From CAIYRG01 sp963747255 (lineage in GTDB: Bacteria > Pseudomonadota > Alphaproteobacteria > Micropepsales > Micropepsaceae), in assembly GCA_963747255.1 (NCBI GenBank), contig CAVVEG010000009.1, forward strand, positions 33,522 through 97,521: a DNA stretch of 64,000 nt, given 5' to 3'. Shown here in pieces: positions 9,306 to 16,813 of the stretch (its first letter is position 1; every line of letters starts with the position of its first letter). Both the position numbers and the translations under genes were made by a program. The notes beneath the pieces are model-generated. The model made no database searches, was not told where the DNA came from, and worked only from the letters and a program-made list of their open reading frames with translations.

Positions 9306-10900
9306 GTGACAGACGCGCGGGAAAGCATGCCTGAAGATCAAGCGCAAACCATCGAATTCCTCTCGCGCCCCGACAGCTACCAAACCGTTGAACCGGTCGA
9401 GCGGCACGAGACGCATGCCGCGATCGTGTTCCTCGCGGGCGCCCTTGCCTACAAACTGAAACGCGCGGTTCGCTATTCCTATCTCGATTATTCGACCGTC
9501 GCGCGCCGCCGGGCGATGTGCGAAGCGGAACTGGCGGTGAACCGGCGAACGGCTCGGGATTTGTATATCCGTGTACTGCCGATTGTGAGAGATCGCGGCC
9601 GGCTGCGGTTTGGCGTCCCCGGGGACGCCGCAAATGCCGCGGATTGGGTTGTGGTCATGCGACGCTTCGCGGAAACTGACCTGCTGGAACAGAAGTTGCG
9701 CACCGGCGAAGTTTCGACGGGTCTGTTTCGTGAGCTTGCCGGCGAAATTGCGCACTTTCACAAATCCGCGGATTCCAATTTTGTTTTCGGGGGATCCGCC
9801 GGAATCGCGCGCACCATCGCGGAGAGCACCGACCAGATGGAGGCATTCGCGCATCGACCCTTTGATCCCGCAACGGTGGAACGCTTCGCCTCGCTTGCGG
9901 CCAACGCGCTCGAGCGCGTATCCGCCCTTCTCGACCGCCGCAAGCGCAACGGGTTTGTGCGTCGCTGCCACGGCGATCTGCATCTGAACAATGTCTGCAT
10001 CCCGAACGGCAGGCCGGTTCTGTTCGACGCCATCGAGTTCAATGATGACTTCAGCAATATCGATGTTTTCTACGATCTGGCATTTCTGCTGATGGATCTG
10101 GACCGGCGCCACGCCCGATGGGCGGCCAATGTGGTGCTCAATCGTTACCTGGAGATCACTTCGGATTACGAAGGGGCCGGTCCATTGCCGTTGTTCCTTG
10201 CCTGCCGGGCCGCGGTGCGGGCACATGTGGCCGCGACAACGGCGGGCCGGGTCTCGCCCGAAGCCGCGGGACCCATTCTGAAAGAAGCCGTATCACTGCT
10301 TCAGCGGGCCGTCGATTATCTGACCGTGTCCGAATCGCCCCTGCTGATCGCCATCGGAGGAGTTCAGGCAGCGGCAAATCCGTCCTTGCACGGAATCTTG
10401 CACCGCACGCCGGCAACTCCCCCGGAGCCGTCGTGCTGCGAAGCGACGTGATCCGAAAACGGCTGTTCGGCGTTGCCGATGAATTCCGCCTGCCTGCTTC
10501 CGCCTATGCGGCCGAAGTGACGGAGCGGGTTTATTCGGAATTGCGGGACCGCGCGGAATTGCTGCTCCGGACCGGACACAGCGTGATCGCCGATGCGGTA
10601 CACGGCGCCGCGACCGAACGCGATCTGATCCGGGCCGTGGCCGAGCGTGCGGGTGCCCGCTTTGCAGGCATCTGGCTTGAGGCAGAGCCTTCGCTGATCG
10701 AGCAGCGGCTTGGCCGCAGAACAGGCGACGCATCCGATGCGGATGTTAAAATCGCGATGCTTCAGCTGGCCCAGCTGGACCGTCCCGAGGAATGGACCAC
10801 ACTGAAAGCTTCCCAGGGAACACCGGATGAGTGCGTTTCGGCCGCCGCGGCGATACTGAAAATTCCAGGAGAGCCGGGAACTTGGTCCGTACACAACTGA
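9306..10900 (+). pseudogene. APH-type kinase/AAA kinase fusion, frameshifted in Walker A
   Basis: Two frames together encode a protein of about 530 residues of the 'aminoglycoside phosphotransferase family plus AAA/P-loop kinase' type. The first frame (9306-10451) has RRCHGDLHLNNVCI, the Brenner motif of APH-like kinases, and FDAIEFNDDF. The second frame (ending 10900) has SGSGKSVLARNLAP as Walker A, then RSDVIRKRLFGV and YAAEVTERVY. They join at 10361-10364, where one base is missing within the GG-x-SGSGKS loop. Neither half would have the complete enzyme. It may be a sequencing or base-calling error; if not, the gene is broken or shifted. The start is GTG 9306, with ATG 9327 as an alternative. 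Confidence 0.75.
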
Positions 10901-11021
10901 GTTCCATCACAATGTCGCCGTACGCTTTTCTCCGCCCGCATCGCCGCACAATCTGGTGCGTTGTCGGAAGCAGTTGACCGCGGGTATTGCGCCCGCGGCC
11001 CCTTTGATACGGAGAACGTCG

Positions 11022-11348
11022 ATGAAACTCACCTCTGGAATCTGCGCTGCGGCGGCGGTCGTTCTGCTCGCCGGGTGCGCCTATGAAACACCGGCACCCG
11101 CAGTTGCGGTGGCAACTCCCGTTGCTCCGGCTGTCGTTGCGACCACCACGGGGCCCACGGCCGAGGTCTATTATGACCGCTTCTACGGCCCGGTGAATTC
11201 CGGCTATTGGGGCTCCGACGGCATGTTCCACTATCGGCTCGCGGCCAATGGACCGTGGTTGATCGATTCGGCGCACCACTTCCGCCATGAAGCCGCGAAC
11301 GGCTTCGAGGTCGTGACGATTACGCCGGTGACCATTCCGCCAGGCTGA
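11022..11348 (+). CDS. small putative lipoprotein
   Basis: The protein has 108 residues. The signal ends in the lipobox LLAGCAYE, followed by an Ala/Pro/Val linker of about 30 residues and a compact C-terminal part (VYYDRFYGPVNSGYWGSDG, HYRLAANGPW, HHFRHE) rich in Tyr and His. I do not recognise the family; short 'YXD...GPxxxGYWGxDGxFxY' lipoproteins occur in alphaproteobacteria. The start at 11022 follows GGAGAACGTCG. A hairpin follows the stop, so it is probably monocistronic. Confidence 0.65.
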   Translation: MKLTSGICAAAAVVLLAGCAYETPAPAVAVATPVAPAVVATTTGPTAEVYYDRFYGPVNSGYWGSDGMFHYRLAANGPWLIDSAHHFRHEAANGFEVVTITPVTIPPG

Positions 11349-11373
11349 TCTTCCAAACATCATTTGACTGCAT

Positions 11374-11404
11374 GCATCCTCCACCCGCCGCGGGCGGAGG
11401 ATGC
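11374..11404 (+). terminator. hairpin downstream of the small lipoprotein gene
   Basis: The arm GCATCCTCC at 11374-11382 pairs with GGAGGATGC at 11396-11404. The stem extends by CCC/GGG after one mismatch, leaving a short GC-rich loop. There is no T-run, so it is either a factor-assisted terminator or an mRNA 3' stabiliser. Its position argues for starting the next gene downstream at 11433. Confidence 0.5.
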
Positions 11405-11432
11405 GTGCGTGTTTACGGAGCGCGTTGGTCCA

Positions 11433-12443
11433 ATGGCTCAAAACGGCGGCCCCGAAAGGGGCCTGATCGGTTTCATGCTGGCGCATGAACAGTTTGCGGT
11501 TCCCGAACTGGTCGATATTGCGGCGACTGCCGCGTCCGCCGGATTCCAATTGCTGGCCGCAAGCGATCATCTGCAACCCTGGCAGGACAATCAGGGTCAT
11601 TGCGGGCTTGCATGGGTGACGCTGGCCGCTGCGGCGTCGCGCGCGAATGGCTCGTGGATGGGTACCACGGTGACCTGTCCGACAATGCGCTACAATCCCG
11701 CGGTTGTTGCCGAGGCGTTTGCGTCGCTGAGCCTGCTGTCGCCCGGGCGCATTTTCCTGGGCGTTGGTTCCGGCGAAGCCCTGAACGAAATGGCCGCCAC
11801 CGGAGAATGGCCGGACTGGCAGGAGCGCTGGGACCGTCTGATCGAGGCCATCGGAATTATTCGCGCACTGTGGAACGGCGAGAATGTCGTCCATAGCGGG
11901 AAATATTATTCGGTGCGCGCAAAACTTTATGACCCGCCAAAGCAGCCCATTCCGTTGCTTGTTGCAGCCAATGGTCCCAAATCCATGCGTTTGGCGGCGC
12001 AATTTGGTGACGGCCTGATTACGGATCCCGGACACTGGCGATCGCACAAGGCGGTTTGGGAAGATGCCGCACGGCAGGCCGGAAAGGATCCCGCAACCAT
12101 GCCGGTCCTCGTTGAGCAATTCGTCGTTGTGGGCGATGAAGACGAGGCAAAACAATGGGCCGAGTTGTGGCGGTTTTTGCCGAAGGGTTTCGAGAGCCTC
12201 TACGATCTGCCCGATCCCGCCGTCATCCGGCAGCATGCGGATCGCGAGATTCCGCTGGACCAGGTGACGGCAGATTGGACGATCGGACGAGAGGCTGCGC
12301 GTCATGCCAATGCCATTCGCGGCCTGTTCGAAAGCGGCGCCACCATCGTGAATATCCACGCCGGCCAAAACGACCAGAAAAAAGTCATCGAATTCTACCG
12401 GTCGCAAATTCTGCCGGAATTCCGGAAGCCGGCTCACAGTTAG
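11433..12443 (+). CDS. LLM-class flavin-dependent oxidoreductase (F420 G6PDH-like)
   Basis: This 336-residue luciferase-like TIM barrel is closest in layout to the F420-dependent glucose-6-phosphate dehydrogenase/hydroxymycolate dehydrogenase branch: GLIGFMLAHEQF, AASDHLQPWQDNQGHCG, TVTCPTMRYNPAVVA, SLLSPGRIFLGVGSGEALNE, then PIPLLVAANGPKSMRLAAQFGDGLIT. No F420 biosynthesis gene is in the window, so whether it uses F420 or FMN is open. The ATG at 11433 is chosen because the in-frame TTG at 11364 lies upstream of the hairpin. A cytoplasmic redox role on an unknown substrate is inferred. Confidence 0.8.
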   Translation: MAQNGGPERGLIGFMLAHEQFAVPELVDIAATAASAGFQLLAASDHLQPWQDNQGHCGLAWVTLAAAASRANGSWMGTTVTCPTMRYNPAVVAEAFASLSLLSPGRIFLGVGSGEALNEMAATGEWPDWQERWDRLIEAIGIIRALWNGENVVHSGKYYSVRAKLYDPPKQPIPLLVAANGPKSMRLAAQFGDGLITDPGHWRSHKAVWEDAARQAGKDPATMPVLVEQFVVVGDEDEAKQWAELWRFLPKGFESLYDLPDPAVIRQHADREIPLDQVTADWTIGREAARHANAIRGLFESGATIVNIHAGQNDQKKVIEFYRSQILPEFRKPAHS

Positions 12444-12656
12444 GCCGCCGCCGCACCGCCGCTTCCACTTGGTCTTTACAAGGATTATGCCCCAAAAGAG
12501 CCGGGCGGCGGCACAACGCACCCGGATGAATTCGGCAGAAATCTGCCAAAATATTGTGCATAGAGCCCTGTGTGATTTCTGTGACATCGCCCCGCCGCCA
12601 TATTTTTTTACGACGCCGATGATTAGCTTCCGTCAGTAACCGAATGGAGGATTGCC

Positions 12657-13058
12657 GTGCACAGATTCGTTCGTATCTCTTTGTTACCGGTATTGTTGAC
12701 ATCGGCGATGTGGGCCGGTGGCTGCGCATCCGTTCAGGACGTGCAGAAGGCGCAAGCCGCGGCGGATGCGGCGACGGTGGCTGCCAATGCGGCGGCTGCC
12801 AGGGCCGATGCCGCATACACTGCGGCGCAATCGGCAGGACAACAGGCAGCGCAGGCCACTGGCGCCGCGACCGCGGCGGAGCAAGCTGCCAATTCCGCGC
12901 AGATGTCGGCACAGACAGCCGCTGCAAGCGCGCAGCAGGCAACTGCGGAAGTGCAGGCAGCTGCACAACGTGAAGCCGCAGAAAGGGCCGCTGCAGAGGA
13001 AGCCAGGGAGCAGCAAGCCACACGGCGGACGCGCCTGGCACGCGGTGAGAGAGGGTAA
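12657..13058 (+). CDS. Ala-rich coiled-coil lipoprotein
   Basis: The protein has 133 residues. The signal peptide ends AMWAGGCASV, a lipobox, so it is a lipoprotein. The mature chain is almost wholly Ala, Gln and Glu/Arg with heptad-like Ala spacing (repeats such as ANAAAARADAAYTAAQSAG), predicting one long helix like Lpp or 'alanine-zipper' envelope proteins. The C-terminus is basic (RRTRLARGERG) and could contact peptidoglycan or the membrane. The GTG start at 12657 is supported by GGAGG at 12646-12650. It is followed by a hairpin and then the proline-rich lipoprotein and two-component genes. Confidence 0.65.
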   Translation: MHRFVRISLLPVLLTSAMWAGGCASVQDVQKAQAAADAATVAANAAAARADAAYTAAQSAGQQAAQATGAATAAEQAANSAQMSAQTAAASAQQATAEVQAAAQREAAERAAAEEAREQQATRRTRLARGERG

Positions 13059-13075
13059 AGTCCCGACTGACTAAT

Positions 13076-13110
13076 GGGGAACCGGCCGTTTTCCTGCACG
13101 GCGGTTCCCC
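13076..13110 (+). terminator. hairpin after the Ala-rich lipoprotein gene
   Basis: GGGGAACCG at 13076-13084 pairs with CGGTTCCCC ending at 13110, and the stem continues as CCG/CGG after a one-base bulge; the loop is about ten bases. No T-run follows. Its place just after the stop at 13058 fits a transcript end. Confidence 0.5.
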
Positions 13111-13267
13111 CTTCCGCCGCAACGCATTCCTTCTCGCGGCCACAAGATTGCCATCAAAAACAAGAAAAAAGACCTTGCCGGGAAAACCAGAGCCACTACC
13201 CTTGCCTGCTGCCGATTGGTAATCCACGATCCTGGCCGCTCGACGGCAACCGGCACAGGAGCCGAGA

Positions 13268-13867
13268 ATGGATCGCGGACAAGTGCGCATTCCAATTGGA
13301 AGGCCCTGGCTGTCGCGCGGCATGGCTCTGTTTGCCGGCCTGTTGCTCTGCGGATGCACCGCCCTTCACCTGAATCCCGCACCGATGCCGCAAGCTGTCG
13401 TTACCCCGGAACCCCCGGCGCCAGCGCCGTTGCCCGAAGCTGCGAAACCGGCGGCGGAAGCTGCCCCGGCGCAAATGGCTTCGGTCGAACGTCCCCCTCC
13501 TTCAATGACTCCGCCAAGACCCCGGCCGCCCCCTGTTACTACGCCGCGGCCCAAACCCAGCGAACCTCCACCGCCGCCGCCGCCATCCATTCCGGATATG
13601 AACACGCTGATCGGCGCCGATTTCGACGGGATATTGAACGTATTCAGGTCCCCCGACACGGTGCAGAAGAACGCCCTCTATGTGGTTTGGATCTACTCTC
13701 CCCCGGGGTGCACATTGCAGCTCTTTTTCTATCCGGATATCCGGACCACGCAATTTCATCTTCTTAAGTTTGATTTGAAGAGCACCCTTCGCGACGTGCC
13801 GACAGACGGACCGCAGTGCATGCAGGGTATTCTCGCGCCGGAGCACCGCGGGGCGCCGGCGCCATGA
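13268..13867 (+). CDS. proline-rich putative lipoprotein coupled to the response regulator
   Basis: The protein has 199 residues. The hydrophobic segment GMALFAGLLLCGCTAL contains a lipobox. Residues about 40-110 are Pro/Ala-rich and include a run of seven prolines, a likely extended spacer across the periplasm. The C-terminal 90 residues form a small folded domain (IGADFDGILNVFRSPDTV, LYVVWIYSPPGCTLQLFFYP) with two cysteines. Its stop overlaps the regulator start as ATGA, so its translation is coupled to the two-component system. A sensing or accessory role is inferred from this coupling; I do not recognise a named family. Confidence 0.7.
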   Translation: MDRGQVRIPIGRPWLSRGMALFAGLLLCGCTALHLNPAPMPQAVVTPEPPAPAPLPEAAKPAAEAAPAQMASVERPPPSMTPPRPRPPPVTTPRPKPSEPPPPPPPSIPDMNTLIGADFDGILNVFRSPDTVQKNALYVVWIYSPPGCTLQLFFYPDIRTTQFHLLKFDLKSTLRDVPTDGPQCMQGILAPEHRGAPAP

Positions 13868-14598
13868 CGGGAGAACGGATTCTGCTCGTCGATGATGACG
13901 ACATGTTCCGTGAATCCCTGATCCAAAACCTCTCCGACGCGGGTTTTGGCACACGGGCCTATGGCGACGGGCCCAGCGCGCTTCGGGATCTCGGCAACGG
14001 CGAGCTTCCCGACGTTATTCTGCTGGACTGGAAAATGCCGCAGATGACCGGCATCGAGGTGCTGCGCAATCTGCGCCAGCAGAAGATCGATGTACCGGTG
14101 GTGTTTCTGACGGTTCTGAGCGACCAGTTCTACGAAGAGGCGGGCCTCTTTGAAGGCGCGGTGGACTTCATCGAAAAGTCCCGCAGCTTTTCCATTCTGC
14201 TGCGGCGAATTGAGCTGATTCTGCGCGGCCAGAAGGCGCGTGAAGCCGCAGGGCGTGAGGAAGAACCGGCCGTCCTCACCCGCGGCAAGGTTCGCCTGCA
14301 TCATGATACCAAGCGGGCTTACTGGAAGGATACTCTGATCGAACTGACGCTGACCGAATTCCAGATGGTGGAATATCTGGTGACACACGCCGGAGCGGAT
14401 GTCCGGTACCGGGAACTTTACGACATGGTCCACGGCGAAGGGTTCGCCGCAGGCGCAGGCGAGATTGGTTATCGCGCGAATGTGCGCGCATTCATCAAGC
14501 GCATACGGCAAAAATTCCGCGATGTGGATCCGGAATTCAGCCACATCGAGAATTATCCCGGCTTCGGCTATCGTTGGAACGACGACGGTGGCGATTAA
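13864..14598 (+). CDS. ChvI-like response regulator
   Basis: This 244-residue OmpR/PhoB-type regulator has receiver-domain acidic residues VDDDD near the start, the phospho-acceptor Asp in VILLDWKMP, Thr in FLTVLS and Lys in FIEKSRS. The winged-helix C-terminus contains LTLTEFQMVEYL, YDMVHGEGFAAGAGE, GYRANVRAFIKRIRQKFR and IENYPGFGYRW. This closely follows the ChvI/ExoS-ChvI DNA-binding domain, which controls envelope stress and symbiosis genes in Rhizobiales. The start is set by the four-base overlap with the lipoprotein gene; the stop overlaps the kinase start by eleven bases. Confidence 0.85.
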   Translation: MTGERILLVDDDDMFRESLIQNLSDAGFGTRAYGDGPSALRDLGNGELPDVILLDWKMPQMTGIEVLRNLRQQKIDVPVVFLTVLSDQFYEEAGLFEGAVDFIEKSRSFSILLRRIELILRGQKAREAAGREEEPAVLTRGKVRLHHDTKRAYWKDTLIELTLTEFQMVEYLVTHAGADVRYRELYDMVHGEGFAAGAGEIGYRANVRAFIKRIRQKFRDVDPEFSHIENYPGFGYRWNDDGGD

Positions 14599-16102
14599 TT
14601 TCCCGGGCCGGCTCGGCGCGCTTTATCGCACGCTTGCAATCAAGATCATTCTGATTGCCGTCATATTTCTCATCGTACCGGTGGTTCAGTACCGGCTGTT
14701 CCAGATTGGCGATGCCCAGCAGGGCGAGCTTCTGCAAAGCGCAGTCCAGCAGCAGGCCAATCTGATTGCGGTTTTCCTGCGAAGACATCTCGAGAATTTC
14801 CGAAGTGAATCTCCGGACGCGCTGCAGGCTGCGCTCGATGAAGTGGTTTCGCAGGGCTCCAGCATCAAGGTTCTGGTCCGTCCGGCGAACGGCAACGCCT
14901 CGCAGGACTTTCTGTATGTCGCTTCCGCACCGCAAGTTTCCTCCGATTACCTGCGGAATGAACGCGACGCGCTGGTCAAACTCGGCGTATTCGACAAACT
15001 GGCGCCCAGCTGTGACGGTGAAATCAGTCCGACCGTTCAGTTCACGAATCCCGCCGGCAAAGCCGAAGTGCTGACCTCGATGCGGTCTCTGCATCTCGGC
15101 GCGGACTGCTGGGTGATCATCACCACGCAGGCCACACAGGCGTTTCTCAGCAGCGCCATCGGTCAGCCGATCTGGCGCTCGCCGGCGATCAACATTGCGG
15201 CAATCGTTTACCTGATGAGCGCGCTGCTGGTCGCGTGGCTGTTTCTGGACATCTGGCGGAATCTCCGCCGTTTCAGGAGAGTCGCCCGGACAATCCGGCT
15301 GGAGGGCGCGGGTGGTCCGTCCTTTCGCGAGATGAATACGATTCCGGAACTGACCGGAGTCGCAGACGATTTCGACTCGCTGGTTGCGGCTCTGAAGCAG
15401 TCGAAGGATTTCATCGTTCAGGCGGCGGAGGAAAACGCGCATGCGCTTAAAGCGCCGCTCGCCGTGATTTCGCAGGCGATCGAGCCGCTGAAACGCGCCG
15501 TACTGCCGTCAAATCAGAATGCGCTGCGCAGCCTCGAACTGATCGAAAGATCCACCGCGCGGCTGGATGTGCTGGTTTCGGCCGCGCGCGATATCGAACA
15601 GGCAGGCGTTGAGGCCATTTATCCGAACCTGCGCCGCATCAACCTGTCCGCATGCGTTGCGCAATTGATCTCGGCGTTTCAACCGACACTCGTTCTGGAC
15701 GGCAAGAAACTGCAGTTCGGCACCGAGCCCAATGTGCATGTTCTGGGGGCCGAAGAGGCCATCGAAGCGGTGGTCGAAAACCTGCTGGAGAATGCGGCAA
15801 GCTTTACGCCCGCCGGCGGCACCGTAGAGGTCAGCCTTTCCGTTTCCGACGGGATGGCGAGGCTGGAAGTCGCCGATGACGGACCCGGCGTCCGGGAGGA
15901 GGATCTCCCCCGGATTTTCGAACGGCATTTTTCGGCCCGGGCTTCGGGAGCGCGGGAAAACCAGGCATCGGGCGACCGGCATTATGGATTGGGGCTGTGG
16001 ATCGCGTGGCGCAATGTCGAAGGAATGGGCGGAACGATCGCTGCGCAGAACCGGGACGACGGGGGTTTTCTGGTGGCGGTCCAATTCCGGACGATTGGCT
16101 GA
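14588..16102 (+). CDS. ChvG-like sensor histidine kinase
   Basis: This 504-residue membrane kinase has one helix near residues 17-40 (IKIILIAVIFLIVPVVQY), a periplasmic sensor of about 150 residues, a second helix (NIAAIVYLMSALLVAWLFLD) and a HAMP-like linker. The phospho-acceptor His lies in ENAHALKAPLAVIS, a divergent H-box lacking the usual SHELRTPL. The ATPase part has VVENLLENAASFTPAGG (N-box), VADDGPGV (G1) and HYGLGLWIAWRN (G2). The GTG start at 14588 overlaps the regulator gene, which fits coupled translation. It is the likely partner of the ChvI-like regulator. Confidence 0.85.
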   Translation: MAINFPGRLGALYRTLAIKIILIAVIFLIVPVVQYRLFQIGDAQQGELLQSAVQQQANLIAVFLRRHLENFRSESPDALQAALDEVVSQGSSIKVLVRPANGNASQDFLYVASAPQVSSDYLRNERDALVKLGVFDKLAPSCDGEISPTVQFTNPAGKAEVLTSMRSLHLGADCWVIITTQATQAFLSSAIGQPIWRSPAINIAAIVYLMSALLVAWLFLDIWRNLRRFRRVARTIRLEGAGGPSFREMNTIPELTGVADDFDSLVAALKQSKDFIVQAAEENAHALKAPLAVISQAIEPLKRAVLPSNQNALRSLELIERSTARLDVLVSAARDIEQAGVEAIYPNLRRINLSACVAQLISAFQPTLVLDGKKLQFGTEPNVHVLGAEEAIEAVVENLLENAASFTPAGGTVEVSLSVSDGMARLEVADDGPGVREEDLPRIFERHFSARASGARENQASGDRHYGLGLWIAWRNVEGMGGTIAAQNRDDGGFLVAVQFRTIG

Positions 16103-16440
16103 TCACACATGGGGATGCGCATTGCCGCCCATGGCAGCCGAAAACCGCTGGTGACGGAAGCGAATCTCCCACGTCGGGTGGCCGATTGCGATTCGGCAAA
16201 GGGCAGAAGCTTTCCAGGATTGCAGGCTGCCGGCAAATGCGAACTTATCCGGCGCCAGCGATTTTGCAACGCCACTGCATTGAGTTTATGTGTATTTTTC
16301 AATGTCTTACATCGTTATAGCGGGTTTTGGTCGGGCAGCATGAACCGCAGTGACATGGCGGGGAATCACAGCTGAATGCTCTTTTCCTCAGCCCCTGCAA
16401 GGAATAGGCTTCGCGAAAAGCAGAATGTGGAGGAGGCGTA
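16103..16440. other. intergenic region without a recognised gene
   Basis: This is 338 bases between the kinase stop and the cytochrome c gene. It holds the leader of the cytochrome gene, ending GAGGAGG at 16430-16436. I see no ORF with coding character, RNA gene or strong hairpin. Confidence 0.5.
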
Positions 16441-16782
16441 ATGAAATATCGTGTTGCGTTGGTCCTGCTTTTCGCGGCTACAGGAGCGCAGACTGCCTGG
16501 GCCCAGCAGGCCAACATGACGCCGCAACAAATGCACGGGCGGCAAATTGTGACCCAGAACTGCGTCGTCTGCCATTTGCCCTCAGACCCTGGGGCCAAAA
16601 CCTATGGACCGCCGCTGAACAAGGCAGCGGCGAACGGTGATCCGAAATTGATGCATCAAGTGATTGAAAGCGGCCTGGTGCGTATGCCGGGCTGGAAATA
16701 CGCGTTGAGTAACTCCGACATTGACGATGTCGTTTCCTACATCCTGACCATACCGGTCTCCGCCGCACCTGCGGCGCCCTGA
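16441..16782 (+). CDS. small periplasmic c-type cytochrome
   Basis: The protein has 113 residues. The signal peptide ends QTAWAQQ. A single haem site CVVCH follows at about residues 41-45, and the axial Met is probably in LVRMPGWKYALS, the class I arrangement. The ending ISYILT-like helix (DDVVSYILTIPV) is typical. It lies 31 bases upstream of the haem-containing propeller fusion on the same strand and is likely its electron acceptor or a subunit in the periplasm. The start is supported by GGAGG at 16431-16435. Confidence 0.88.
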   Translation: MKYRVALVLLFAATGAQTAWAQQANMTPQQMHGRQIVTQNCVVCHLPSDPGAKTYGPPLNKAAANGDPKLMHQVIESGLVRMPGWKYALSNSDIDDVVSYILTIPVSAAPAAP

Positions 16783-16813
16783 TTCGACAATCACCTCTCG
16801 ACGGGAGAATCTC

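Noticed and set aside
10746..12587. 613-codon open frame on the minus strand
   Set aside because: It is antisense to the kinase tail, the lipoprotein and the LLM oxidoreductase; no domain is recognisable in it.
12657..13058. Ala-rich frame as low-complexity artefact
   Set aside because: I considered dropping it, but a good ribosome site, a lipobox and a following hairpin support a real lipoprotein, so it was kept.
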